Notes: a model not told the origin generated them from the sequence alone. 64,000 bases of DNA from Bryobacterales bacterium (GCA_020854055.1 JADZGD010000011.1:109555-173554), one strand, 5' to 3'. Shown: positions 36,772 to 46,199, numbered from the stretch's first letter. Made by a program: numbers and translations.

Positions 36772-37425
36772 ATGAATTCGAAAATCGCCCTGGTGTTCGA
36801 CATGGATGGCGTCATTGTCGATTCCAACCCCGTGCATACCGAGGCCTGGCGCCGGTATCTGGCCGCCCACGGCCTGGTGATCGACCGCATTGACCAGCGA
36901 ATGCACGGAAAACACAACGACGCCATCGTTGCCGATTTCTTCGGACGGCCCATGGAACAGAGTGAAATTTTCCGTCACGGAGCCGAAAAAGAGCAACTTT
37001 ATCGCCAATTGATGCGGCCGCAACTCGATGCCCGCCTCGTGCCCGGCATTCGCGAATTTCTGGGCTGCCACCAATCGCAAAAAATGGCCGTCGCTTCCAA
37101 CGCCGAGGCGGCGAACGTCGATTTCGTGCTGGACGGCGCCGGGCTGCGCCGCTACTTTCAGGTGGTCCTCGATGGCCACCAGGTAGCCCACCCAAAGCCC
37201 GACCCGGAGATCTATCTCCTCGCCGCCCAACAGTTGGAAGTTCCAACCGCCGATTGTATTGTGTTTGAGGACTCCGCATCCGGGGTGGAAGCGGCACGCC
37301 GCGCCGGTGCGCGTGTGGTGGGAATCAACCCCGCCCGCGCTTCTTCCTTGGCAGTCGATATCGAAGTCGGAAATTTCCTCGATCCGGATCTGCAACGATG
37401 GCTGCTCGAACAGGAGCCGCGCTAA
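36772..37425 (+). CDS. HAD-superfamily hydrolase, beta-phosphoglucomutase-like
   Basis: 217 residues from ATG at 36772; a TTG three codons upstream (36763) is the alternative. Motif I is FDMDGVIVDS with Asp10 nucleophile and Asp12; the helical cap domain covers about 20-85; motif II is in MAVASNAE; motif III lysine is in VAHPKPDPEIYL; motif IV is FEDSASGVEAA. This is the subfamily I cap type that includes beta-phosphoglucomutase and sugar-phosphate phosphatases. Substrate is not predictable. The last 28 bases overlap the histidine-kinase-like gene, so the two are likely co-translated. Confidence 0.88.
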   Translation: MNSKIALVFDMDGVIVDSNPVHTEAWRRYLAAHGLVIDRIDQRMHGKHNDAIVADFFGRPMEQSEIFRHGAEKEQLYRQLMRPQLDARLVPGIREFLGCHQSQKMAVASNAEAANVDFVLDGAGLRRYFQVVLDGHQVAHPKPDPEIYLLAAQQLEVPTADCIVFEDSASGVEAARRAGARVVGINPARASSLAVDIEVGNFLDPDLQRWLLEQEPR

Positions 37426-39797
37426 CATTTCGCCGCGCCAAGGTCGCAACCGCCCTCCTTGCGCTGGGCTTCAACTCCGTCTTCGCCGCCGAACTGCTAT
37501 CCATCAGACAGGCCCTGCAGCGCGCGCAACCGGTAAGCTCCCCGCCGGAGAATCCGGCTCCGGTCACTGTCCGCGGCACTGTTTCCTTACCCCCAACCCC
37601 GGTCCTTGATTTCGTTTATCTGCCCATCCAGGACGAATCCGGCTACGGCCTCATCCTCGATGCGCCCGGCGGGCAACTCGCCGGTTTCCGGCCCGGCGAC
37701 CGTATCGAAGCCTCCGGAGTTCCGCATCTTCGCGCCGGATTCCCCACTCTCCAAACGGCAGCCGTTTCCCGCATCGCCGACGGCGACCCGCCCCCTCCCA
37801 AAGAGGTCAGCCCCGAAGATCTCTGTGGCTCCCGCTATCAGGGAACTCTGATCGTCACCCAGACGCGAGTGGAGAGTTTTGACGAAAACTCCGGCGGCGA
37901 GACTCTGAAGTTGCGCAATAGGTCCTGCCTGTTGCAGGTGTTTCTGCCGCGCTTGGAATATAGCGCCCGCAACAGCCTGGCCCGAATGGGAGCCGGAGAC
38001 AAGGTCCGCGTCACCGGCGTCGCCATGAAATATGTTCCCGCGCCGGCGCGCCCGCGCTTTCAGGTGCTGATTCACTCCGCCTCGGCGGTCGTGCTGGTCG
38101 AACGGGGTTGGCCGGTCGCGCCCTATGCCTTGCTGATTGGCCTGCTCGCGGTGATCGGCTTGTTGGGAATCGGGTGGATGCGATCGCGGCACCTGGCCCG
38201 GCTGCGCCAGGTGGTTCGGTCCTTCAACGAAGCTGGCGAGTCGGCGCTTGCCGCCGGGTCCACCAGCGGTATCCTGATGCGCCTGTCACGGCAGTTGGTG
38301 CGCGAGACCCCCGTGATCCGAGTTCGTCTTTTTCTTCTGAACGCCGCGGGAGATCGACTCGAGTCCGTCATCTGGGAAGGAGATCCGGTCCGCCACTCCT
38401 ATCCGGTGGCCGGTGGTAACGGCTTCCTCGCTGGCTCCCTGCAGGCGGCCGTCCGTAATAAAACGCTGATGGTATTCGGCAAAACACACCGCCGGGATTC
38501 CGCCGGTGAAACAACCGCCGCTGGTCTTCTTCCGTCCGCCCTGCTGCTGGCGCCGCTTCTGCGCCGCGGCGATGTCGCCGGCGTACTGCAGCTCGACTTC
38601 TCCATCGACACCCGGTCATTCACCGTCGAACAGCAGATGGCGGCCCAACACCTTGGCAACCTGGTCGCTAACGCCCTCGAACGCATCGACCAGCAGGCCG
38701 TGCGGGAACGCCTGTTCCGTACCGAGAAACTTGCCGCCGTCGGCCAGCTCATCTCCAGCGTAGCCGCCGATCTCAAACAGCCGCTCGATACCATCTCCCA
38801 AACTTCGTCTACCACCCCAACACTGTTCCCCGAAGCCACCGGCGCCATGCGCTCCATCGGCCGTGAAGCAGCCCGCGCGGCCGAACTGGTGGCGCGCCTG
38901 GTAGCCATCGCGCAAACCGAACAGCCGGAAGTGAAAGTCGTCGATCTGCGCGCTCTGTTGGACACCATCGGCGGGTACCTCCGCGCCGACTGGGACTCCC
39001 ATGGTCTCGAAGTGCGCCTTCGCCTGCCCGGCGAGCCCGTTGGCGTCCTCGGGAACCCCACCCAGTTGGAACAGATCCTGGTTAACCTGCTCGCCCGCGC
39101 CCGGATATCCTCGGCCACCAGCCCTGAGCGGATGCTCTCCATCGCCATGAGCGCCACTGGACAGCGGGTGCAGGTGGAGATCGCTTTCACGCACGATCCC
39201 CGGCGCAACCCCCAGAACGATACCTTTGAGACGCTAATCGGCGAGGACTCCACGCTTCTCGGCTTCGGCGTACTGCGCAGCATCGCCCAAACCCACGGCG
39301 GAGAAATCCGCCTCGTTCGCGCCTCCGCCAACTCGGTCCGCTATGAGGTGGAACTGCCGCTGCACCGCGCCCCGTCGGTGCCCGCCGTCTCGCCATCCGA
39401 ATCTTTATCGGACGCCCGCTCTCCCCTCACCGTGCTTGTAGTTGAGCCCAACGAGGCCACGCGGCGCGATGTGATCCGCAGCCTGGGTGCGCGCCACCAC
39501 CGCGCCGTACCTGTCTCCAACGCCGAGGAGGCCCTCGACCTGGTCTTCCGCATCCGCTTCAACGGCGCCTTTTGTTCGCTCCTGCTGCCAGGCTCGCACT
39601 GGGTGGAGTTTTTCGATCGCGTAAAAAACCGCCTGGATTTTTTCGTGCTCCTGACCGATGCCTACGACGAAGCCGCAAGCTGGCCTTCCTCAAAGTGCGA
39701 AGGCTTCGTGCTGCGCAAGCCGGTGAACCCATCCGAGATGGGCCGCCTGCTCGAAACGCTCGAACTACGCCCCCCTCCGTCGGGCGGCGTACAATAG
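37398..39797 (+). CDS. Degenerate hybrid histidine kinase (GAF, kinase-like, receiver-like)
   Basis: 799 residues: N-terminal signal or anchor (about 13-31), a periplasmic beta-rich, OB-like domain (about 50-235), one membrane helix (about 241-260), a GAF-like domain (about 285-430), a dimerisation/kinase-like region (about 438-655) and a C-terminal receiver-like domain (about 677-790). Key residues are missing: the phospho-acceptor His is Ala457 in ISSVAADLKQPL; the Mg-chelating Asn of the N box is Arg567 in NLLARA; no DxGxG box is visible around 595-615; the receiver Asp is Ser727. The receiver's Lys774 and Thr753 remain. It probably senses a ligand and signals by conformation or partner binding rather than phosphotransfer. 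Confidence 0.82.
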   Translation: MAARTGAALTFRRAKVATALLALGFNSVFAAELLSIRQALQRAQPVSSPPENPAPVTVRGTVSLPPTPVLDFVYLPIQDESGYGLILDAPGGQLAGFRPGDRIEASGVPHLRAGFPTLQTAAVSRIADGDPPPPKEVSPEDLCGSRYQGTLIVTQTRVESFDENSGGETLKLRNRSCLLQVFLPRLEYSARNSLARMGAGDKVRVTGVAMKYVPAPARPRFQVLIHSASAVVLVERGWPVAPYALLIGLLAVIGLLGIGWMRSRHLARLRQVVRSFNEAGESALAAGSTSGILMRLSRQLVRETPVIRVRLFLLNAAGDRLESVIWEGDPVRHSYPVAGGNGFLAGSLQAAVRNKTLMVFGKTHRRDSAGETTAAGLLPSALLLAPLLRRGDVAGVLQLDFSIDTRSFTVEQQMAAQHLGNLVANALERIDQQAVRERLFRTEKLAAVGQLISSVAADLKQPLDTISQTSSTTPTLFPEATGAMRSIGREAARAAELVARLVAIAQTEQPEVKVVDLRALLDTIGGYLRADWDSHGLEVRLRLPGEPVGVLGNPTQLEQILVNLLARARISSATSPERMLSIAMSATGQRVQVEIAFTHDPRRNPQNDTFETLIGEDSTLLGFGVLRSIAQTHGGEIRLVRASANSVRYEVELPLHRAPSVPAVSPSESLSDARSPLTVLVVEPNEATRRDVIRSLGARHHRAVPVSNAEEALDLVFRIRFNGAFCSLLLPGSHWVEFFDRVKNRLDFFVLLTDAYDEAASWPSSKCEGFVLRKPVNPSEMGRLLETLELRPPPSGGVQ

Positions 39798-39807
39798 TTT
39801 CATAGGG

Positions 39808-40296
39808 ATGCTCACCATCAAGGCTCGCCCACTAATCCTGTTGCTTTGCGCATCCGCGGTCCTGTTGCTGGCCGAAAAATACAACGGCCCGCGTCCGCCC
39901 AAAGCCGATCTGCCTTACCTGCTTCACGCATCGAGCCTGATTCCCACCGAGGAACTGAAGGCCACCGAAAACGAGAAGGGTAAGGAAACCATTGCATCGG
40001 TCCCCGGGGAAACTTCCACTGCCCGGACGCCGCTACCCGAACCCATCTTCCTGCTGAAATCCGGCAAACTCGCCGCCGAACGCCTGCAACTGTTTAAGTT
40101 CGAAATCAAGAACGGACAGCGCCAGGTGGTAATCGGCGCCAGAAAGGCCAGCAAAACCGCCCGCCCCATCCCGTTGATCGTCAGCCGGCTGGAGGAAGGT
40201 TTGTACCGCGTGGAAGCCAACCAGTATCTGGAAGATGGCCAGTACGGCTTGAGCCCGGATGGGTCCGACGAAGTCTTTTGTTTCGAAGTCTATTAG
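39808..40296 (+). CDS. Small secreted protein of unknown function
   Basis: 162 residues, with signal peptide MLTIKARPLILLLCASAVLLLA. The mature protein is charged, with a Glu/Lys-rich and Thr/Pro-rich stretch (about 48-75) followed by a beta-rich domain (LFKFEIKNGQRQVVIGARKA, then VSRLEEGLYRVEAN, QYLEDGQYGLSPDGSDEVFC). No family is recognised. A -10-like TACAAT lies at 39790-39795, 12 bases before the ATG, and the start has no clear ribosome-binding site. It lies 10 bases after the kinase-like gene. Confidence 0.7.
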   Translation: MLTIKARPLILLLCASAVLLLAEKYNGPRPPKADLPYLLHASSLIPTEELKATENEKGKETIASVPGETSTARTPLPEPIFLLKSGKLAAERLQLFKFEIKNGQRQVVIGARKASKTARPIPLIVSRLEEGLYRVEANQYLEDGQYGLSPDGSDEVFCFEVY

Positions 40297-40341
40297 CACC
40301 GGCCTCGTCCGGCGAGGTCCGCTCGGAGCGATGAAATTTCA

Positions 40342-41520
40342 ATGCGACTTGCAACATTACTGATCTGCCTTGGCGGGCTACTGGGAATAGCCGCCGCGTT
40401 TCAACTGCCCAAGCCGGTCCAGACACTGCCGGCTCCCTTTGCCACCCAAAGCGTCGGGAACTCGCCGAAGGTGATCCCTCAACCCGCTGGCGCCACCCTG
40501 AAACTTCCCGCCGGTTTCGAGGCCGGCGTCTGGGCCACCGGCTTTTCCCGGCCGCGCTTCATGCTGCTCGGGCGCAAAGGAGAAATCCTGCTTGCCGATA
40601 GCGCCAGGCCGGGCTCGGTCATCGTCTTTCCGGAAGCGAAGCCGTCTCTCCGCAAAACACTCATCAGCGGGCTCGACCGGCCCTACGGCCTCGCCCTGTG
40701 GCAGAACTACCTCTACGTGGCTCAACCGGAAAGTGTCACCCGCTATCCCTACGATGAGAACAAGTTCACCGTCGGTCCCGGCCAGCAGGTGATCTCGCTC
40801 GCCGGTTTCACCACTGCCCACATAACCCGCTGCCTGCTGTTCGATCGGGCTGGGAAGAAGCTCTATGTGAGTATTGGGTCGGGTAGCAATGTCGATACCG
40901 GGGAAGATCCGCGCCGCGCCGCCATCGTCCGCTACAACCCCGACGGATCCGGCCAGGAGATCTTCGCCTCCGGCACTCGCAACCCCGTCAGCATTCATTG
41001 GTACCCCAATAGCGATACGCTCTGGGCCTCCGTGCAGGAGCGCGACGGGTTGGGCGACGACCTGGTCCCCGACTACTTTACCTCCATCAAGCAGGGCGCA
41101 TTCTACGGCTGGCCCTACGCCTACACCGGGCCACATGAGGAGCCGCGCCACAAGGGAGAACGGCCCGACCTGGTGGCCCGAACCGTAAAGGGAGACGTCC
41201 TGCTCGGATCCCATGTCGCGGTACTCGACTTCCGCTTCTATACCGGGCAATCCTTCCCCCAGCGCTACCGCGGCGGCGCGTTCCTGGCGCTGCACGGTTC
41301 CTGGAACCGCTCTAGACGCACCGGCTATTGCATCGCTTTCGTTCCGTTTCAAAACGGCCGCCCATCGGGCCCACCCGAGAATTTCCTCACCGGCTGGATG
41401 CTTTCGCCCACCTCGAAACAGGTCTGGGGCCGGCCGGTCGGCCTGCTCGTGCTCCCCGACGGCAGCCTGCTGATTTCGGACGACGGTGCCAACCGTATCT
41501 GGCGGGTCAGCTATAAGTAA
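40342..41520 (+). CDS. PQQ-dependent sugar dehydrogenase-like propeller, exported
   Basis: 392 residues with signal peptide MRLATLLICLGGLLGIAAAF. The mature part has the features of soluble glucose/aldose-sugar dehydrogenases (GSDH fold): LYVSIGSGSNVDTGEDPRRA (about 174-193), VRYNPDGSGQEIFASGTRNP (about 196-215), and the metal/PQQ loop region ERDGLGDDLVPDYFT and FLALHGSWNRSRRTGY. It should oxidise aldose sugars in the periplasm if PQQ is bound; PQQ synthesis genes are not in the window. Alternative: a structurally similar L-sorbosone-dehydrogenase-like protein. Confidence 0.83.
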   Translation: MRLATLLICLGGLLGIAAAFQLPKPVQTLPAPFATQSVGNSPKVIPQPAGATLKLPAGFEAGVWATGFSRPRFMLLGRKGEILLADSARPGSVIVFPEAKPSLRKTLISGLDRPYGLALWQNYLYVAQPESVTRYPYDENKFTVGPGQQVISLAGFTTAHITRCLLFDRAGKKLYVSIGSGSNVDTGEDPRRAAIVRYNPDGSGQEIFASGTRNPVSIHWYPNSDTLWASVQERDGLGDDLVPDYFTSIKQGAFYGWPYAYTGPHEEPRHKGERPDLVARTVKGDVLLGSHVAVLDFRFYTGQSFPQRYRGGAFLALHGSWNRSRRTGYCIAFVPFQNGRPSGPPENFLTGWMLSPTSKQVWGRPVGLLVLPDGSLLISDDGANRIWRVSYK

Positions 41521-41578
41521 CCGCCGCCCATCGCCGGTCGAGTAAGCTGAAGAAGGTTCCCAAGGAGAGCCTTCTCTC

Positions 41579-43093
41579 ATGCTCAAGCGCTTCAGGCGGA
41601 TTACGGGGTTGCTGTTAGCCGGTATCACGGTGGCGGTGGTCGCCCCCGCCGCGGTCAAACTGCCCGCCCTCCTGTCCGATCACATGGTCGTTCAGCAACA
41701 GGCGCCGGTTCGCATCTGGGGCACGGCCGATCCCGGCGAAGCGGTAACGGTAGCCATCAACGGTCAGTCCGCTGAGGCCAAAGCCGGCGCCAACGGCAAG
41801 TGGGAGGCCTGGCTGCAGCCGATGAAGGCAGGCGGACCCTATGAACTGACCGTTCACTCCGGCGATACCATCGTCATCCATGATGTCCTGATCGGCGAAG
41901 TCTGGGTCGGCTCCGGCCAGTCGAACATGCAGTTCGATGTGCAGGGAAGCGATAACGCCGCCCAGGCCATCGCTTCGGCCAACGAGCCCGCCATCCGCCT
42001 GTTCCAGGTGAAACTGGTCGAATCCGATCAACCGCTTGATGACGTCACCGGAGTATGGAAAATCTGCACCCCGGAAACGGTGCCCCGCTTCTCCGCAGTC
42101 GAGTACTTCTTCGGCAGCCAGTTGCGAAAGCATCTGAACGTTCCCATGGGGCTCATCCAATCCGCCTGGGGCGGTACACCGGCTCAATCCTGGACCTCGC
42201 GCCCGGCTCTCGAATCGGAGCCGCTGCTCAAGTTCATCTTCGATGACTGGACATCGATCCTGGCAAAGTATCCCGTCGCCAAGCAGGAGTACGAAAAGCG
42301 CCTGGCCGAGTGGGAAGAGGCCGATCGCAAAGCCCAGACGGAAGGCAAGCACGCTCCCCACAGACCCTGGCCACCGCCCGGACCGGGTCACCCCTCTACC
42401 CCCAGTGGCCTCTACAACGCCATGATTGCGCCGCTGACTCCCTACGCCATCCGCGGAGTCATTTGGTATCAGGGCGAATCGGATGCCTCGAAAAAGTATG
42501 CCTACATCTACCGGAGGCTCTTCCGGACCATGATTGAAGACTGGCGGCGTGCCTGGGGCCAGGGCGATTTTCCGTTTCTATTTGTGCAGATAGCTAACTT
42601 CAAGGCCAATCCCTACTGGCCCATCGTGCGCGAATCCCAGGCCGATGCGCTGGCCCTGCGCAATACCGCCATGGCCGTCATCATCGACATCGGCGAATCG
42701 CACGATATCCACCCCAAAAATAAACAGGAGGTCGGCCGCCGCCTGTCGCTGGCGGCACGCAAACTGGCCTACGGTGAGCAGTTGGAATATAGTGGCCCCC
42801 TGTTTCGCCAGGTGACGCCCGAACCCGGCGTCCTGCGTGTTTGGTTCCATCATGCCGGCGGACTCGCCGCTGCCGGGGGAGGAGCGCTGAAGGGCTTCAC
42901 GATCGCCGCCGGCGACGGCAATTTCGTCCCCGCCGAGGCCCGGCTCGACGGGGAGACCGTCGTCGTCTCCGCGGCCGAGGTGCCGGACCCGGTAGCCGTG
43001 CGCTACGGATGGGCCGACGACCCGGATTGCAACCTGGTGAATGGCGCCGGATTGCCTGCCAGCCCGTTTCGTACCGATGTTCCCCGCAGTTAA
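41579..43093 (+). CDS. Secreted sialate O-acetylesterase-like (SGNH) enzyme
   Basis: 504 residues with an N-terminal hydrophobic signal (LLLAGITVAVVAPAA). A beta-domain (about 28-100) precedes the SGNH/GDSL esterase domain: GSGQSNMQF with the nucleophile serine at about 115, WGGTPAQSWTS, and IWYQGESDASKK; a DIHPKNKQEVG motif supplies the catalytic His. This is the architecture of 9-O-acetyl sialic acid esterases and related carbohydrate acetylesterases. Probably removes acetyl groups from a glycan before glycosidases act. The translation start is preceded by a small hairpin whose loop holds AAGGAG. Confidence 0.88.
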   Translation: MLKRFRRITGLLLAGITVAVVAPAAVKLPALLSDHMVVQQQAPVRIWGTADPGEAVTVAINGQSAEAKAGANGKWEAWLQPMKAGGPYELTVHSGDTIVIHDVLIGEVWVGSGQSNMQFDVQGSDNAAQAIASANEPAIRLFQVKLVESDQPLDDVTGVWKICTPETVPRFSAVEYFFGSQLRKHLNVPMGLIQSAWGGTPAQSWTSRPALESEPLLKFIFDDWTSILAKYPVAKQEYEKRLAEWEEADRKAQTEGKHAPHRPWPPPGPGHPSTPSGLYNAMIAPLTPYAIRGVIWYQGESDASKKYAYIYRRLFRTMIEDWRRAWGQGDFPFLFVQIANFKANPYWPIVRESQADALALRNTAMAVIIDIGESHDIHPKNKQEVGRRLSLAARKLAYGEQLEYSGPLFRQVTPEPGVLRVWFHHAGGLAAAGGGALKGFTIAAGDGNFVPAEARLDGETVVVSAAEVPDPVAVRYGWADDPDCNLVNGAGLPASPFRTDVPRS

Positions 43094-43267
43094 GAAGGCG
43101 GGCGTGGAAGCATGTTAGGATAGTTACAATTCCGAATAGAATGTCGCATGTTTGCGGCTCAAACCCTGGCGCTGTACCATTTCAGCGAGCTAGCCTCCAA
43201 ACCCGATTAACGCTTTACTCTGGTTCGGTCGATGAGGGAGATAAGCTCTCGCGCGGGAAATGAAGCA

Positions 43268-44203
43268 ATGCGCATACTGATCGCCGATGACAGCCTCGTC
43301 TCCCGGCACTTGCTCGAAGCAACCCTTCGCAAGTGGGGATACCAGGCCGTTATCGCTAACGACGGAGCCGAGGCCTGGAGAATCCTGGACGGCCCCGACG
43401 CTCCGAGAATAGCAATTCTCGATTGGATGATGCCCGGACTCAGCGGCCCCGAAATCTGCCGTAAGATCCGCGAAAAGAATGGCGAACCCTACATCTACAT
43501 CCTTCTGCTAACCTCCCGCAGCCTCCGCGAAGACCTCATCGAGGGCCTCGAAGCCGGCGCCGACGACTATGTCACCAAGCCCTTCGACAACCACGAACTG
43601 AACGTCCGCCTTCGCGCCGGACGCCGTATCGTCGACCTGCAGGCCCAACTGCTCACCGCCCGTGAAGCCCTGCGGGAACAGGCAACCCACGATGTCCTTA
43701 CCGGACTCTGGAACCGTCACGCCATCTTCGACATCCTGCACCGGGAGTTGGCTCGCACCTCCAGGGAACAACGCCCGGTGGGCATCATTCTGCTGGATCT
43801 CGATCACTTCAAGAACGTCAACGACACTCATGGCCATATCGCCGGTGATGCGGTACTCCGTGAGGCGGCGCAGCGCATGCTGGCCTCCGTCCGCCCCTAC
43901 GACGGCGTCGGCCGTTATGGCGGCGAGGAGTTTCTCATCATCCTGCCCGGCTGTGACGAAGCCACCACGGAAGCGCAGGCGGAACGGCTCCGCAAAGCCA
44001 TCGGCGCGGAACCTGTCGTCCTCACCGGGACCCAGATTCACCTTACCGCCAGTTTCGGCGCCACTACCGCCCTGCCTGACACCCAATCCGGCGCCGAGCA
44101 ACTGATTCACGCCGCGGATGAAGCGCTCTACCGCGCCAAAGCCCTCGGCCGCGACCGCGTGGTGTTCTCTCCCTGCGGCGAACCGCGAGCCACCAGCCGC
44201 TGA
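43268..44203 (+). CDS. Response regulator with GGDEF diguanylate cyclase domain
   Basis: 311 residues from the ATG at 43268. Receiver domain at about 1-118 with Asp7-Asp8, phospho-acceptor Asp52 in LDWMMPG and Lys104 in TKPF all present, so it should be phosphorylatable. The GGDEF domain (about 135-300) has GGEEF at 218-222, the nucleotide site LDHFKNVND, and an RxxD inhibitory site (RPYD, 209-212) at the right distance. It would make c-di-GMP from two GTP under control of an unlinked kinase. No intact kinase gene is nearby. Confidence 0.94.
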   Translation: MRILIADDSLVSRHLLEATLRKWGYQAVIANDGAEAWRILDGPDAPRIAILDWMMPGLSGPEICRKIREKNGEPYIYILLLTSRSLREDLIEGLEAGADDYVTKPFDNHELNVRLRAGRRIVDLQAQLLTAREALREQATHDVLTGLWNRHAIFDILHRELARTSREQRPVGIILLDLDHFKNVNDTHGHIAGDAVLREAAQRMLASVRPYDGVGRYGGEEFLIILPGCDEATTEAQAERLRKAIGAEPVVLTGTQIHLTASFGATTALPDTQSGAEQLIHAADEALYRAKALGRDRVVFSPCGEPRATSR

Positions 44204-44264
44204 CACTCCCTCCAGCCTCCTCCTGCCCCCACTACACTGAGAGAGACTGTTCCGGGAGGAACTC

Positions 44265-45650
44265 TTGATCGCTCTATTCTTGTTGGCCGCCGCAACGCTT
44301 TCCTCAACTGCCCAACCCGTCACTTTGCGCGTCGATTTCGTTCACTCCGGCGATGCCCGCCACGAGCAGTTCGCCCTGGACCGCATCGAAACCGAAGGCC
44401 CCTGGTGCGGCCCGCCGGACAAACGCATCGATACCTCAAACCTCGGCAAGTACCTGTTTGAAGCGCGCGACGCCGCCACCGGAACGCTCTGGTATTCCCG
44501 CGGCTTCGCCAGCATCTACGGCGAGTGGGAAACCACAGCGGAAGCCGCCAGGCTTCGCCGTGCCTTTTCCGAGTCGCTGCGCTTCCCCATGCCTCCGGCA
44601 AGAGTTGACGTTCGCATCAGCAAACGCGGCCCTCAGAACCGCTGGCAGCCGCTGTGGAACTTTCCCTTGGATCCGGCCGATCCCCAGATCAACCGCGCCG
44701 GTCCGCCCCAAAGTCTGAACGTCTGGAAAGTGATCTACAACGGGCCGCCCGCTGGAAAGGTAGATCTGCTGCTGTTAGGCGATGGCTATACCGCCGCCGA
44801 AATGGATAAGTGGCACGCCGATGCCCGCCGTCTCGCCGGACTCCTCTTCGCCGCCGCGCCCTTCCAGCAGCACCGCACGGACTTCAACGTCTGGGCCATC
44901 GATACCCCCGCCCCACAGAGCGGCATCTCGCGCCCCTCCGATGGCATCTACCGCCACTCACCCCTCGGCGCCAGCTACGACGCCTTCGGCTCCGAACGCT
45001 ACATCCTGACCTTCGACAACCGACGCCTCCGGCACATTGCCGCCGCTGCCCCCTACGAGTTCATCGAGATTGTCACGAACGGCCGCAAGTACGGCGGGGG
45101 TGGCATTTTCAATCTCTACGCCACGGTCGCGTCTGATAACGCCTCGACTCCCTATATCTTCGTCCATGAATTCGGGCATCACTTCGCCGGCCTGGCCGAC
45201 GAGTATTACACCTCGGACGTCGCCTACACCGCCAGCGCGGACCGCCCCGAACCCTGGGAACCCAACGCCACCGCCGACCCGAAAGCAGCCAAGTGGGCCA
45301 CCCTGATCGAGCCCGGCACACCTTTACCCACACCCTGGCCCAAACTGCCCATGGAAGCGATCGAAAAGCAGATCCAGCAGCGCCGCCGCGAGATTCGCGA
45401 AAAGAAACTTCCCGAAAGCCAAATGGAAGCGCTCTTCAAGGAGGAACAACGGAAGCTCACCGCCCTGTTCGCCGGCGCCCGCTACCGGGAGCGCGTCGGC
45501 GCATTCCAGGGAGCCATGTACGAAGCCACCGGCTATTACCGGCCCCAGCTCGATTGCACGATGTTCACTCGCGATCCGGTCGGATTCTGCGCCGTCTGCC
45601 GCCGCGCCATCGAACGTGTCATTGAAATGTACGCCGCCGGACCGCGCTGA
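44265..45650 (+). CDS. Secreted M64 (IgA-peptidase-type) metallopeptidase
   Basis: 461 residues from TTG at 44265 with GGGAGGA upstream and a signal peptide (LIALFLLAAATLSSTA). The N-terminal beta-domain spans about 18-155; the peptidase domain begins near VDLLLLGDGYTAAEMDKW (about 166). The zinc motif HEFGHHFAGLADEYY is at 301-315, of the HExxHxxGxxD metzincin type characteristic of M64. A Lys/Arg/Glu-rich helix (about 365-395) and a C-terminal Cys-rich tail (DCTMF, FCAVCRRA) follow. Zinc-dependent protein degradation outside the cell is expected; target unknown. Confidence 0.88.
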   Translation: MIALFLLAAATLSSTAQPVTLRVDFVHSGDARHEQFALDRIETEGPWCGPPDKRIDTSNLGKYLFEARDAATGTLWYSRGFASIYGEWETTAEAARLRRAFSESLRFPMPPARVDVRISKRGPQNRWQPLWNFPLDPADPQINRAGPPQSLNVWKVIYNGPPAGKVDLLLLGDGYTAAEMDKWHADARRLAGLLFAAAPFQQHRTDFNVWAIDTPAPQSGISRPSDGIYRHSPLGASYDAFGSERYILTFDNRRLRHIAAAAPYEFIEIVTNGRKYGGGGIFNLYATVASDNASTPYIFVHEFGHHFAGLADEYYTSDVAYTASADRPEPWEPNATADPKAAKWATLIEPGTPLPTPWPKLPMEAIEKQIQQRRREIREKKLPESQMEALFKEEQRKLTALFAGARYRERVGAFQGAMYEATGYYRPQLDCTMFTRDPVGFCAVCRRAIERVIEMYAAGPR

Positions 45651-45653
45651 GAT

Positions 45654-46199
45654 TTACTGCCAGCCCATCCGCTCCCGCAGCGCATCAATCTGCGCCACGT
45701 GATGGCGGCCGTGCCACGCATAAAGCGCCACCGTCGTGTCCAGCCGGCTCACTCCGGCCGTGGGATGCCGGTAGGTGCGGGCAAACTCTTCGTCCTTCAT
45801 CGCCCGGAGCAGCCGCACCCAGCGCTCGTGCAGCGAATCGAGCAACATCAGAGATACCTCCACTCCCGAATCCCGGGCATCGGGAAGCTCCGCCCAGCGC
45901 GCTTCCAGGTATGGCTTGACCAGAGGTTCGTCTTCAGTAAGGGCCAACCGGAACCGGATGTAGCTGTCCATGTGCGCATCGGCCAGGTGATGCACGACCT
46001 GCCGTACCGTCCACCCGCCCGGACGATAGGGCGTGCTCAGTCGTACTTCACTTAATCCGTCCACCGCCCCGCGAATCTGCTCGGGCAGCCCGGCAATCTG
46101 TTCGATCCACTGTTCCCGCGCCTCCCGGCTCACGCTGGCCGGCCGCTCAAACACACCAATGGGATAGCGCAGATCGGCACTCGCACTCTTTTCGTCCAT
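45654..46199 (-). CDS. DinB-fold thiol transferase-like protein (YfiT/BstA type)
   Basis: 181 residues from the ATG at 46199, where the family-like sequence begins; upstream in-frame codons read as non-family sequence. It has the YfiT-type opening LRYPIGVFERPASVS and metal-ligand histidines in VVHHLADAHMDS and YAWHGRHHVAQ. DinB_2 proteins of this kind transfer thiols such as bacillithiol to electrophiles or act as metal-dependent hydrolases. Convergent with the M64 gene, three bases apart, and 37 bases after the receiver gene, so both may be in one transcript. Confidence 0.85.
   Translation of the reverse strand: MDEKSASADLRYPIGVFERPASVSREAREQWIEQIAGLPEQIRGAVDGLSEVRLSTPYRPGGWTVRQVVHHLADAHMDSYIRFRLALTEDEPLVKPYLEARWAELPDARDSGVEVSLMLLDSLHERWVRLLRAMKDEEFARTYRHPTAGVSRLDTTVALYAWHGRHHVAQIDALRERMGWQ

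Noticed and set aside
36007..37449. Minus-strand frame of 480 codons opposite the FG-GAP 3' end and HAD gene
   Set aside because: Shadow of the HAD and FG-GAP genes; it crosses a gene boundary and shows low-complexity Gly/Val/Asp content.
40298..40320. CCTCG-TCCGG-CGAGG hairpin as a terminator after the small secreted protein
   Set aside because: Only five base pairs and no T-run; the next gene on the same strand starts 45 bases after the stop.
43094..43267. c-di-GMP riboswitch upstream of the diguanylate cyclase
   Set aside because: The 174-bp gap has AT-rich promoter-like hexamers (TACAAT, TAGAAT) but no arrangement of helices resembling a GEMM aptamer could be made out by eye.
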